Positions 14,809 through 22,862 of a stretch of DNA of 64,000 bases are shown here, one piece after another. The translations under genes were made by a program, and so were the position numbers. Origin of the DNA: Curvibacter sp. CHRR-16 (GTDB lineage Bacteria; Pseudomonadota; Gammaproteobacteria; Burkholderiales; Burkholderiaceae_C); assembly GCF_018474005.1 (NCBI RefSeq), contig NZ_JAHCSH010000005.1, forward strand, positions 272,212 to 336,211. Reading direction: 5' to 3'. Below the pieces are notes generated by a model. The model was given only the letters and a program-made list of their open reading frames with translations. It did no database searches and was not told the origin of the DNA. The first letter of the stretch is position 1. Each line of letters begins with the position of its first letter.

Positions 14809-16086
14809 CTATCCGATCACGCCTTCATAGATGATCTTCCAGGCATTGCTTCGCCATTGCCAATACTGGCGCACGGTACGGCCGGTCTTTTCTCCAGCCG
14901 CCAGTTCGTCAAAGGTTGCGATCATGGTGTCGGCATCGTCCGTCCAGCGAATCAGTGAAACGTCTTTGAGTTCCACGGGGCGATCACCCCGTTGAGCAAT
15001 CTCCGAGCGCAGCGAGGAACTGAAGTGGACCAAGTCCTTGCCCTCGGCATTGAAGTCATTGGCATAAAACCGCATCATGTCTGCCTCGCGGCCCGGTCTT
15101 TTGGACTGGGCCCAGGACTGGAGCGTTTCTGTGAAGGACTTCTTCTCTGCGCCCAGGTGAGATGGTTGGACCCAGCGAAAGTTGCTGCCGATCAACACGG
15201 GCGTGGTACGGATCTCGACGGTGTTGATGATCCGCAGAAGATCGGGATTGGCCACGGCCACACAACCATCCGTCGCCTGGGGCGCGCGGGTGAACTGGGT
15301 GGACGGGGTGCCATGCAGCCAAATACCACCCCCAGTCTTCCCACGGCGCAGATCCAGTATGTTGGGGTAGTTCACCGGAAGCGCTCCAGACCCATACAGG
15401 TCCTTCAAGCTCGTGGGGTCCAGGTTGCTGGTGATGAAGTAGGCTCCTAAGGGCGTCCGCTGATCACCTTCCACGTTCTTCCCAACACCGGCCTTGCCCA
15501 CGGATATGTAGTAGTTGGCCAGTAGCCGGGGGCCAGCTTCGGTGTTTTCGAACAGATAGAGACGCGCTTTTGCCGTGTCCACCGCGATGGCGTGCTTGTT
15601 GCGCTTTGCCAATGCAACGAACTGCGCCGGAATCCGATCGGCGGGAGGTGGCTCCTTGATGGCCGCAATGCGGAGTTGAGACTCCGCTCGGAGTGCCTGC
15701 AGATTCTTTGCGCCGGCTTGGGCAAGATCAGCAGGCACATCCCCTATGCCTTGGATTGGGCGTGACCGTGCAGAGAGCAGATCGCCCAGCACCAACTGCG
15801 CCAGCTGGAAATGGGGATAGTCGGCCACCAAAGAGGAGGCCAGCTTCAACGCATCCTGCGTATTGGCATTTCCAATCTGGCGATACACCTCAATCAGCCG
15901 GGCTTCGGCCAGACCATCGCGGGGCTGCTCAGCTCGCGCGGCAGGTTTTGGCTTGGGTTTTACCTTCTTGTCAGTTGTTCCAAGCGCCTCGGTGCTGATG
16001 CCCATCACCAGACAAAAGGCTGCAGACACATGCAGTAGCCGGGTTCGGCGCAAGGGCCTAGCCCAAGGTCGTTCTTTCGAATCCAT
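14809..16086 (-). CDS. L,D-transpeptidase (YkuD) with C-terminal NTF2-like domain
   Basis: 425 residues: N-terminal hydrophobic segment (about 17-35), a helical region, a YkuD domain (about 165-305) with the catalytic core I-W-L-H-G-T-P and T-D-G-C-V-A-V, where the Cys attacks peptidoglycan stem peptides or related substrates, and a C-terminal SnoaL/NTF2-like segment ending W-R-S-N-A-W-K-I-I-Y-E-G. The usual G-C-[VI]-R arginine is replaced by Ala, as in the D-G-C-I-A-V subgroup of periplasmic YkuD proteins. It acts in the periplasm on 3-3 crosslinks or on anchoring of proteins. It is the last gene of the lspA-dsb-SCO operon, 14 bases after SCO. Confidence 0.75.
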   Translation of the reverse strand: MDSKERPWARPLRRTRLLHVSAAFCLVMGISTEALGTTDKKVKPKPKPAARAEQPRDGLAEARLIEVYRQIGNANTQDALKLASSLVADYPHFQLAQLVLGDLLSARSRPIQGIGDVPADLAQAGAKNLQALRAESQLRIAAIKEPPPADRIPAQFVALAKRNKHAIAVDTAKARLYLFENTEAGPRLLANYYISVGKAGVGKNVEGDQRTPLGAYFITSNLDPTSLKDLYGSGALPVNYPNILDLRRGKTGGGIWLHGTPSTQFTRAPQATDGCVAVANPDLLRIINTVEIRTTPVLIGSNFRWVQPSHLGAEKKSFTETLQSWAQSKRPGREADMMRFYANDFNAEGKDLVHFSSSLRSEIAQRGDRPVELKDVSLIRWTDDADTMIATFDELAAGEKTGRTVRQYWQWRSNAWKIIYEGVIG

Positions 16087-16100
16087 TCACGTCTCCGGCA

Positions 16101-16727
16101 TTACTTGTAAGCAAGAAGCTTCTTGATATCACTGGCAATGACTTTGGCTTCCGTGCCGTAGCTGGAAAAAAGGCGCACCTTGCCCGTGGTGTCGAAGATG
16201 TACTTACCGGCCGAATGGTCCATGGTGTACGAGGTGGGCGTTTTGCCAGGGACCTTGCGGTAGTACACCTTGAAGGAGTCAGCCAGTCCTTGGAGTTGAG
16301 CTGGTTCAGGCCGCAGGGCCAGAAATGTCGGGTCAAAGTTCCGCATGTACTCGCTGAGCAAGCGCGGCGTGTCCCGCTCGGGGTCCACGGTGATAAACAG
16401 CACCTGCAGCCGATTGCCAAGATCTCCCAGAAGTTCTTTGACGCCAGACATCGTGCTCATGGAGGTCGGACAGACGTCCGGGCATTGGGTGAAACCAAAG
16501 AAGATCACTACGATCTTGTCGCGGAAGTCAGCCAGACTCCTTATGTTTCCGCCGTGGTCCATGAGACGAAAGTCCTTGGCATAGTCCGCACCGGTGATGT
16601 CGGTGCTCTCGAACTTGGGTGGCTGGGGTGAGCATCCGTTCAAAGCGAATCCAGTTGCGATACCCAAGGCCGCAGTAGCGCAAAAGCTACGGCGAATGGG
16701 GTTGAAGTGTGGAGTGTGGGTGTCCAT
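16101..16727 (-). CDS. SCO1/SenC-family copper metallochaperone
   Basis: 208 residues with a twin-arginine-like and lipobox-like N-terminus (R-R-S-F, then A-L-N-G-C-S), thioredoxin fold with the copper/redox motif C-P-D-V-C-P (F-F-G-F-T-Q-C-P-D-V-C-P-T-S-M) and the distal ligand His in M-D-H-S-A-G. SCO proteins insert copper into the CuA centre of cytochrome oxidase and act as thiol reductases. It sits between the DsbA-like and L,D-transpeptidase genes with small gaps, so it is part of the envelope operon; with the PCu(A)C protein it could restore oxidase copper loading under metal stress. Confidence 0.85.
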   Translation of the reverse strand: MDTHTPHFNPIRRSFCATAALGIATGFALNGCSPQPPKFESTDITGADYAKDFRLMDHGGNIRSLADFRDKIVVIFFGFTQCPDVCPTSMSTMSGVKELLGDLGNRLQVLFITVDPERDTPRLLSEYMRNFDPTFLALRPEPAQLQGLADSFKVYYRKVPGKTPTSYTMDHSAGKYIFDTTGKVRLFSSYGTEAKVIASDIKKLLAYK

Positions 16728-16742
16728 GGCGCAGAGCTCCGC

Positions 16743-17399
16743 TTACTTCTTGATCTTGGCGACTTCTTCTGCCACCAAAGACTCCAACTGAGCAGCACCA
16801 AAGCTGGGCAAGCTTCTGCCGTTCACAAAAAACGTAGGCGTCTTGGTCACCTCCAGCGCGGTCAAGTCTTCAACATCCTGTTTAAGCGCTGCGGCCACCG
16901 CAGGGGATTGGGCATCAAACAAGGCCTTATTGAGGTCTACGCCGACCCGAACAGCCGACTGGTATGCAACGTACAAATTGGGTTCCCCATGGGATGCCCA
17001 TAGAGGTTGGTCGGCCAAAACGGCATCCAGGACTTCCCAGTATTTCCCCTGGACCTTGGATGCCTCCAGCATCTTGACCACGAGGTCTGAATTCCTATGA
17101 AACGGCGCGTAGCGCACCACCAACCGTACGTCGTTGGGGTACTTTTTCAGCAGTTCTTTGACGATGGGATAGAACTCGCGGCAGGTCTCGCAAGCCGGGT
17201 CAAAGAATTCGACGATAGTGACCGGCGCATTGACCGGCCCCAGGACCGGGGAATGCATGCGGACCAAGCGCGCCTCTGCCTGGCTGACCTTGTCTTGCTG
17301 CGAATTCTTCACCCGCTGTTGATAGGAATACATGCCAAAGGCGAAAAAGCTCAGTACAACGGCCACCAAGACGGCGACGGTGATTTTTTTGGAGTTCAT
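16743..17399 (-). CDS. DsbA-family thioredoxin-fold oxidoreductase
   Basis: 218 residues from the ATG at 17399: membrane anchor (about 6-25), then a thioredoxin fold with active-site C-E-T-C (F-F-D-P-A-C-E-T-C-R-E-F-Y), an inserted helical domain and the cis-proline loop T-K-T-P-T-F-F-V-N-G. This is the BdbD/DsbA-like type that introduces disulfides into exported proteins. The ATG overlaps the dsbB stop, showing coupling with its reoxidising partner. An upstream extension to 17513 lies inside dsbB and was discarded. Confidence 0.8.
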   Translation of the reverse strand: MNSKKITVAVLVAVVLSFFAFGMYSYQQRVKNSQQDKVSQAEARLVRMHSPVLGPVNAPVTIVEFFDPACETCREFYPIVKELLKKYPNDVRLVVRYAPFHRNSDLVVKMLEASKVQGKYWEVLDAVLADQPLWASHGEPNLYVAYQSAVRVGVDLNKALFDAQSPAVAAALKQDVEDLTALEVTKTPTFFVNGRSLPSFGAAQLESLVAEEVAKIKK

Positions 17400-17812
17400 T
17401 TGGATGTTTTCTTGAGATAGTGAGTAAGCAAGACCAAGATGGTCAGAAAAGCTGCAACTGAGAGCCAGGGGATCTGCAGTCCCCCGAGGATTGCCAGTTC
17501 CTGGTCGGCGCACGAGACGCCCGCACTACAAGGAACCCAGATCTTGGGTATCAAGTCCGCAACGAGCAGGCAGTGGTATGCCGCAAAGCCGCTGCCGACG
17601 ATGGCAAATGGCATTGCATAGACCGCACTACGGCGGTCATCGTTGAAACACCCTATGCCCAGGATGATGGCCATGGGAAACATGCAAATCCGCTGGTACC
17701 AGCACAGGGTGCACGGCGTCATCAACATGACCTCGCCAATGAACAGTGCACCTAGGGTTGCAAGGACGGACACGATCCAGGCCAGTAGCAGTACACGCCA
17801 TGGCGCCTTCAT
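17396..17812 (-). CDS. dsbB: disulfide bond formation protein B
   Basis: 138 residues, four transmembrane helices, with the quinone-coupled pair in T-P-C-T-L-C-W-Y-Q-R and the second periplasmic pair in C-S-A-G-V-S-C. It is shorter than E. coli DsbB (176) and of the BdbC type, the usual partner of BdbD-like oxidases such as the downstream gene. Starts at the ATG at 17812, overlapping the lspA end. It reoxidises the DsbA-like protein and passes electrons to quinone. Confidence 0.8.
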   Translation of the reverse strand: MKAPWRVLLLAWIVSVLATLGALFIGEVMLMTPCTLCWYQRICMFPMAIILGIGCFNDDRRSAVYAMPFAIVGSGFAAYHCLLVADLIPKIWVPCSAGVSCADQELAILGGLQIPWLSVAAFLTILVLLTHYLKKTSK

Positions 17813-18333
17813 GCCCCAGTCTCCGGCAACTGGCTCTTGGATGTGGATTGAAGCTGCAACTTGAGGCTCAGGATCAGCCAGGCCAATACAGCTGCGACGA
17901 CAAAGATGTCGGCAAGGTTGAAGGCCGGCCAATGCAGCCCTCGCCAATGCAAATCCAGATAGTCCACCACTGCGCCCGACTGAATGCGATCGATGAGATT
18001 TCCACCCCCGCCGGCAACGACAAGCGCCCCTACCTTGCGCTCAAAGGGGTCTGTTCTGCGCATCAGCGAAGCAAATGTGACTCCGATGACTACAACGACC
18101 CCAATGGCGATGAAGAAGTACCGCTGCCAGCCACCGGCATCTGCCAGGATGGAGAAGGCAGCACCGGTGTTGAGGACGTGGACGAGGTTGAACCAGCTGG
18201 TGACTTCAATCCCAGATCCCAGTGCAATGGTGTTGGCAAAGTAGGTCTTGGCGAGTTGATCTGCCGCTACCAGTAGCGCGACAAACAAGAGCCAAACCAG
18301 GCGCGGGTATCGGAATAGCCCGATTGAAGGCAT
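17809..18333 (-). CDS. lspA: lipoprotein signal peptidase II
   Basis: 174 residues with four transmembrane helices and the aspartyl-protease motifs N-L-I-D-R (G-G-G-G-N-L-I-D-R) and A-F-N-L-A-D; also V-V-D-Y-L-D-L-H. LspA cleaves prolipoproteins in the inner membrane. Stand-alone lspA copies in metal islands (compare the pbrC-type signal peptidases of Pb operons) are known and are thought to support lead or metal resistance, so this is probably an accessory copy rather than the chromosomal ileS-linked one, which is not here. First gene of the lspA-dsbB-dsbA-SCO-ldt operon. Confidence 0.85.
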   Translation of the reverse strand: MPSIGLFRYPRLVWLLFVALLVAADQLAKTYFANTIALGSGIEVTSWFNLVHVLNTGAAFSILADAGGWQRYFFIAIGVVVVIGVTFASLMRRTDPFERKVGALVVAGGGGNLIDRIQSGAVVDYLDLHWRGLHWPAFNLADIFVVAAVLAWLILSLKLQLQSTSKSQLPETGA

Positions 18334-18526
18334 AGGAACAGTTCCAGGAATGTTGGTATTCCCAGCCTTGTGGGCTGGGCCAATGCATTCGGCGTGCCTG
18401 GATTGAAGTACGCCAACCAGCAGTGCGAGAACGCACCGTGGCGGGGTATTGAATGCGCTTTGCGAGGATGGCTAGCCAGTGCCAAAAAGCGACTGACCAA
18501 CCACCCAAGCGAAAGCTAACCCCCGG

Positions 18527-18880
18527 TTAAGACCGGGAGAGCCACTGAGGGCGATCTGGAACCTTAAGCGGAAGTGAGGCCAAGACGCGATCGGCGCTTG
18601 GCTCAATGACGGCAATGCCAGGAAGGACTGAACTACCGACAGCGGTGGCCACTGCCAAGGAGCAACCCGCATGGCAACTGCCACAGTCCAAATCAAAACC
18701 TTTGGATGGGGACTTGTCCGACTGGGAGAGCTCCCCTGGCTGCACCTGATGCTGGTGGCCATGGTGTCCCAGGTGCTTGGTAGCTACGCCAATTTCGTGC
18801 TGGCAATAGCCAGCCGTTGCAGCCAAAGCGAACTGCATCGGAATTACCAGCAACAAGAAAACGGCAAGCCATTTGCGCAT
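18527..18880 (-). CDS. CzcI-like periplasmic metal-resistance protein
   Basis: About 117 residues from the ATG at 18880: signal peptide (R-K-W-L-A-V-F-L-L-L-V-I-P-M-Q-F-A-L-A-A), mature protein with C-Q-H-E, then H-L-G-H-H-G-H-Q-H and a second Cys region C-G-S-C-H-A-G-C. This arrangement is typical of CzcI-type small periplasmic proteins that precede or accompany czc/cnr efflux genes and are implicated in sensing or regulation. No czcCBA genes follow; downstream is lspA. Upstream in-frame ATGs at 18889 and 18919 exist but would lengthen the n-region abnormally. Confidence 0.65.
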   Translation of the reverse strand: MRKWLAVFLLLVIPMQFALAATAGYCQHEIGVATKHLGHHGHQHQVQPGELSQSDKSPSKGFDLDCGSCHAGCSLAVATAVGSSVLPGIAVIEPSADRVLASLPLKVPDRPQWLSRS

Positions 18881-18956
18881 GGGCAACATTGTAGTAGCTT
18901 CAAGTTTTGAGTGAACCACAAGGAATAGCGATCAGCAGCGGCGAGTACCTGGTCTG

Positions 18957-18983
18957 AATAAAAAAAGAGCCCCGAGGGGCTCT
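18957..18983 (-). terminator. terminator after copK
   Basis: On the minus strand a GAGCCCC/GGGGCTC hairpin with a 2-base loop (18967-18982) is followed by a run of seven T. It lies 67 bases beyond the copK stop. Confidence 0.75.
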
Positions 18984-19049
18984 GAACTTAATTGCCAAAA
19001 ACTGCTGTCAACATTTCGGCAGCATTTATTTTAGACTCCTGACGCCAAC

Positions 19050-19337
19050 TCACTTGACCGGACGACCATAGTGGTCGCGAATCACCGAAGACAGCAGTGC
19101 GACTTCGTCACTGTTCATCGTGATCGTTGTCCCGTCGGCCGCAGTCATGGTTTCACCCGCATTCATCCGGGTGGGACGACCGTACTTGTCTTCCATTGCC
19201 ATCTTGCCATTCTTGAACTGATGAACGACCGAGCCGTCCTTCAACGGAATCGATTTGTCGATGGCGAGATCCATGGAGAAGGCGGAGGCAAAGGGAACGG
19301 CCAAGGCCAAGGCGAGGACAGATTTGCGAATGGACAT
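19050..19337 (-). CDS. copK: CopK-family periplasmic Cu(I)-binding protein
   Basis: 95 residues with a signal peptide (cleavage about A-F-S-M) and the CopK pattern: L-K-D-G-S-V-V-H-Q-F-K-N-G-K-M-A-M-E, then R-M-N-A-G-E-T-M and D-G-T-T-I-T-M. CopK of Cupriavidus metallidurans is a small beta protein using Met residues to bind Cu(I) and cooperatively Cu(II) in the periplasm, and is very strongly induced by copper. Strong AAGGAG ribosome-binding site. A degenerate CopR-box lies at 19454-19469. It sits beside copSR but is separately terminated. Confidence 0.8.
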   Translation of the reverse strand: MSIRKSVLALALAVPFASAFSMDLAIDKSIPLKDGSVVHQFKNGKMAMEDKYGRPTRMNAGETMTAADGTTITMNSDEVALLSSVIRDHYGRPVK

Positions 19338-19453
19338 AATTCAAACTCCTTCAATGTGAGTAAACCCCACGAGGTATTTCGTGGGTACGATGCAATCGCT
19401 GCACCGTTGACTCCAATGTAGAAATTTGCCCCCAACACAAGCATGACCTGCAC

Positions 19454-19469
19454 GTTACAAGTACGTCAT
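19454..19469 (-). promoter_or_regulatory. degenerate CopR-box upstream of copK
   Basis: The sequence GTTACAAGTACGTCAT matches the perfect box at 21657-21672 in 11 of 16 positions, with the TTACAA half-site fully conserved. It lies about 115 bases upstream of the copK start, a plausible activator distance. Low specificity for so short a match. Confidence 0.35.
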
Positions 19470-19507
19470 GTTTTGGTCAAGCACTGCCGTGGTCTTGTCG
19501 GTCCGAA

Positions 19508-20920
19508 TCAGACCGGCGCGTTGGTATTTGCTGTCAGGCCACTGGCTTTGGGAAACCGCAGCGTGAAGCGCGTCATGCCGGCCTCGGACGAAACCGCAAT
19601 CCCACCGCCATGCGTATCCATGATGGCGCGTGTGATGGCCAGGCCCAACCCCGCGCCATCACTCTCGGGATGGGTTCGAGATTTGTCCACCCGGAAAAAG
19701 CGATCAAAGAGACGCGGTTGCATATCCGGGCTGATGGTGTTCCCAGGATTGGTGACGCTCACCTCCGTCCAGTCATGCGTATATTCAATGTGGATGGAGA
19801 CCGTGGAGTCCGGCGTAGCGTGACGTATCGCATTGGAAAGCAGGTTGCTCAGTGCGCGCCTCAGCATCAGACGATCACCACTGATCGCGCCACTGCCAGT
19901 CAACTCCAGGCGAATATCCTTGTCCGTTGCCAGTGCTTCGTAGAAGTCGAACAAGGCCTGCGCCTCGACCTCTACCTCAACAGTCTCTTGGCTTGGCAGT
20001 GCCAGACCGTGCTCCGTTTTAGCAAGGAAGAGCATGTCCGACACCATTCTGGCTAGACGTTGCAGCTCCTCTGAATTGGATGCCAGCACGTCCTGGTAGT
20101 CTTCGTTGCTTCTCTTTGTCGATAGCGTGACTTGGGTTTCCGTCAGCAGATTGCTGATCGGCGTTCTGAGCTCGTGTGCCAAGTCTGACGAAAACTCTGA
20201 AAGACGACGAAAGTCTTCCTGCAGGCGGTCCAGCATGTCGTTCAAGGTGCTGGCTAGGTCCGCCATTTCTACCGGGACGGCTTCGACCGGCATGCGCTCT
20301 TCGAACTTGTTCGAGGTCACGGCTTGGGCACGCGTTCGCATGATCCGCAGTGGCGCCAATCCGCGGTTTGCAGCAAGCCACCCCAGCAATCCGCTGAACA
20401 GCGTGGCGAGAGTCACATAAAACACCAACGTCGTCTGAAAATGCGCCTGGAAATGATCGTGCGACTTGGTGTCCAAGGCTACCCACACTGCCAAAGGCTC
20501 ATCCCGTTGGAAATCTGTGGCGATCAGCGTGCCCAATGCGCGGTACTGATGCCCTGCGTCTTGCCAGTTGGATACGCTTTGCGTGCGCAGGTCCCGCCCG
20601 ATTTGGCTTGCGTACCTGTCAGGTATCTTGAGCGGGGCAGTCTCATACAGAATCTTCCCATTGACCTGGACGGCAACGATCAACCCTTCATGGCTGTGCA
20701 GTACTTCGTTAAGGCGATCTTGAAAATCCTTCCGTGACGTTGCCTTCGTTGCGACTTCCTGGACAAGGTGGATTTTGTCCTCCAAGAGGCTGCGGTCTAG
20801 GTCCTCGAAGTGCTGATTCATCGCGAGCGAGGTCACCCCTCCCAGGCCCAGCAGAACGGTAGCTGATGCCAGTGTGTAAAACAGGGTAAGACGGGTGGTG
20901 AGTGAGAAGCGCTGCGTCAT
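19508..20920 (-). CDS. copS: copper-sensing histidine kinase
   Basis: 470 residues: TM1 (about 10-32), periplasmic sensor (33-162), TM2 (163-185), HAMP (186-238), HisKA with H249 in [10 protein letters not shown], and HATPase with N-box ([10 protein letters not shown]) and G-boxes (D-G-A-G-L-G-L). This is the CusS/CopS/IrlS heavy-metal sensor-kinase type. It overlaps the copR stop by 4 bases. Copper specificity is inferred from the flanking copper genes. Confidence 0.85.
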   Translation of the reverse strand: MTQRFSLTTRLTLFYTLASATVLLGLGGVTSLAMNQHFEDLDRSLLEDKIHLVQEVATKATSRKDFQDRLNEVLHSHEGLIVAVQVNGKILYETAPLKIPDRYASQIGRDLRTQSVSNWQDAGHQYRALGTLIATDFQRDEPLAVWVALDTKSHDHFQAHFQTTLVFYVTLATLFSGLLGWLAANRGLAPLRIMRTRAQAVTSNKFEERMPVEAVPVEMADLASTLNDMLDRLQEDFRRLSEFSSDLAHELRTPISNLLTETQVTLSTKRSNEDYQDVLASNSEELQRLARMVSDMLFLAKTEHGLALPSQETVEVEVEAQALFDFYEALATDKDIRLELTGSGAISGDRLMLRRALSNLLSNAIRHATPDSTVSIHIEYTHDWTEVSVTNPGNTISPDMQPRLFDRFFRVDKSRTHPESDGAGLGLAITRAIMDTHGGGIAVSSEAGMTRFTLRFPKASGLTANTNAPV

Positions 20921-21603
20921 GGCGTGGTCAGCGGATTTTCCAGAACATAGCCCATGCCACGTACCGTCTGGAGCAGCTTGGGCTCGAACGCGTCGTCAAT
21001 CTTGCTGCGCAAGCGCCGCACCGCCACTTCAATGACGTTGGTATCACTGTCAAAATTCATATCCCAGACCTGCGAGGCGATGAGGGAGCGTGGCAAAACC
21101 TCACCTTGCCGACGCATCAGCAGTTCCAGCAAACCGAATTCCTTGGAAGTCAAATCGATGCGTTTGCCCGCACGCGTCACGCGGCGGCGCAGTAGATCCA
21201 GCTCCAGGTCGGCCACTTTCAAGGAGGTTGCCTCGACGCCGGACTTGCCCCGCCGCAAGATGGTGCGAACACGGGCCAGCAGCTCCGCAAACGAAAACGG
21301 TTTGACCAGGTAATCATCTGCGCCCAGCTCCAAGCCTTTGATCCGGTCCTCAACCTGGTCCCTGGCGGTCAGGAACAGCACGGGAACCTCGTTGCCTTTG
21401 CGACGCAGATTGCGCATCACCTCCCAGCCGTCCATGCCTGGGAGCATCACATCCAGGATGATGAGGTCATGTTCGCCTTCAAGGGCAGCGTGCAAACCGT
21501 CGTTTCCGTTGTGGAGCAAGTCCACGATAAAGCTGGCCTCCTTGAGGCCTTGGCGCAAGTATTCGCCCGTTTTGGGCTCATCTTCAATGATCAGTATCTT
21601 CAC
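20917..21603 (-). CDS. copR: copper-responsive OmpR-type response regulator
   Basis: 228 residues: receiver domain with acidic E7/D8, phosphoacceptor D51 (I-I-L-D-V-M-L-P-G) and conserved K in L-V-K-P-F, then an OmpR-type winged helix (about 125-225; [18 protein letters not shown]). Matches CopR/CusR. The start is a GTG at 21603. It is divergent from the copper operon and faces an 18-bp palindrome at 21655-21672 that should be its binding site, implying control of both directions. Confidence 0.87.
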   Translation of the reverse strand: MKILIIEDEPKTGEYLRQGLKEASFIVDLLHNGNDGLHAALEGEHDLIILDVMLPGMDGWEVMRNLRRKGNEVPVLFLTARDQVEDRIKGLELGADDYLVKPFSFAELLARVRTILRRGKSGVEATSLKVADLELDLLRRRVTRAGKRIDLTSKEFGLLELLMRRQGEVLPRSLIASQVWDMNFDSDTNVIEVAVRRLRSKIDDAFEPKLLQTVRGMGYVLENPLTTP

Positions 21604-21654
21604 AGTCGGCGTCCTTTTCCCGAGTGTGCACCGACGGGCCTAGTCACCGCCGAA

Positions 21655-21672
21655 GATTACAAATTTGTAATC
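21655..21672. promoter_or_regulatory. CopR-box palindrome
   Basis: GATTACAAATTTGTAATC is a perfect 18-bp palindrome of the CopR/CusR-box type, located 51 bases before copR and 71 bases before the TolC-like gene in the divergent intergenic region. It is the most probable phospho-CopR operator for the whole copper operon. Confidence 0.8.
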
Positions 21673-21743
21673 TGAACGACAGGTTGGCGTTGGGACTGCC
21701 TCGATAGAGTTCAGCCAGTTTCACACAACCCCAAAGGACTCTC

Positions 21744-22850
21744 ATGCACCGTGTTCCGAACCAGCGACGCAAACCGCTACGGTTGGCAACGCTCGCTTTG
21801 TGCGCACTAGCTGGTGTTGCATCCGCCCAGCCGACCACCCAGGAGCCTGTGGAGCAAGGCTCCATGGATTGGCGCAAAGCCAATGAAGCAGTCTCCCAAT
21901 TCAAGCGGGGACATGCGGATGTTCTCAAATGGGAGCAGGCCAACGACACCGCATCCAAGGAAATTTCTGCCGTAGCACCGGACTTTTGGCTCAAGACGGC
22001 CGACGCCGCTGTTCGGCAAGCATGGCGTGCACGCCCCGAACTGGGATCGTCCTTATCCCAGCTGGGCGCAGTCAACCAGGAGCACATTGCCCAAGGGCGT
22101 TGGCTGGAGGTTGATCCTGCCGTACGTCGCCATGTGGATGAATTTGACGCGATTCTCGACACAGCGGTGGATGCCCGCAAGGCCTGGTGGGGGGCCGTGG
22201 CCGCCCAAGCCAGCCTGAAGTCTCAGCGCGACATGCAAGAGGCGTCTTCCGCTGCTGCCGAACTGGCCCGTCGCATGGCGCGCGTTGGAAATTGGAGCCG
22301 TATGGAACAGGCCCAGTCGCAGTCGAGGCTGGGTAGCGTCAAGCTGCAAACACTGAAGGCAGAGGCTGAATCCAAACAGGCCCATATTGCCTTGCTCAAG
22401 GCACTTCGGCTGCAGGGGACTGCATCGAGCGTGGGCTTACCAGATACCTTGCCAGAAGTAACCACGCCAGTAATCACCGCAGAAACCATTCAAAAAGGGC
22501 TGAAGGCCCTTCGTCCAGTGCTCCCACGTGCCGAGGGCATGCGCGTCCAGGCAACGGCAAAGCAGGCTTTTGACATCTATGAGGCCAGCTACGCAGCTGC
22601 CCGTCTGTCGCAAGAAGAGCAGACATTGCGCCAGTTCGTCTACGACGAAACCGTGCTTCGGTACAACGGAATGTTGCTCAGTGTCTGGGATCTCCTGGCA
22701 GAGACCGGTGCCCAGCTGCAGGCCAATGTGTCCGCGATCAATGCCAAGCGCGACCTCCTGATTGCCGAAGCTGATTTGCAACTGGTTTTGCAAGGCGGAG
22801 CCCCGGCCAGCTTCGTGGGCGTGGGCTCTGGCGCCACGGCTGAGAAATAA
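21744..22850 (+). CDS. TolC-like outer membrane efflux-type protein of copper operon
   Basis: 368 residues with a signal peptide (L-A-L-C-A-L-A-G-V-A-S-A) and long amphipathic helices rich in Ala, Gln and Glu, with R-M-A-R-V-G-N-W-S and a second region L-R-Y-N-G-M-L-L-S-V-W-D-L resembling OEP/TolC repeats, though shorter than ordinary TolC proteins (about 420-480). Such genes directly precede the multicopper oxidase in beta- and gammaproteobacterial copper clusters. It may form an outer-membrane channel or a periplasmic adaptor-like helical hairpin; no dedicated pump partner is adjacent. First gene after the CopR-box. Confidence 0.65.
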   Translation: MHRVPNQRRKPLRLATLALCALAGVASAQPTTQEPVEQGSMDWRKANEAVSQFKRGHADVLKWEQANDTASKEISAVAPDFWLKTADAAVRQAWRARPELGSSLSQLGAVNQEHIAQGRWLEVDPAVRRHVDEFDAILDTAVDARKAWWGAVAAQASLKSQRDMQEASSAAAELARRMARVGNWSRMEQAQSQSRLGSVKLQTLKAEAESKQAHIALLKALRLQGTASSVGLPDTLPEVTTPVITAETIQKGLKALRPVLPRAEGMRVQATAKQAFDIYEASYAAARLSQEEQTLRQFVYDETVLRYNGMLLSVWDLLAETGAQLQANVSAINAKRDLLIAEADLQLVLQGGAPASFVGVGSGATAEK

Positions 22851-22862
22851 CTAGGAAACACC

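Noticed and set aside
18522..18537. CCCGGT/ACCGGG hairpin at the end of the CzcI-like gene
   Set aside because: The stem is only 6 bp and has no U-run on either strand, so a terminator call is not supported.
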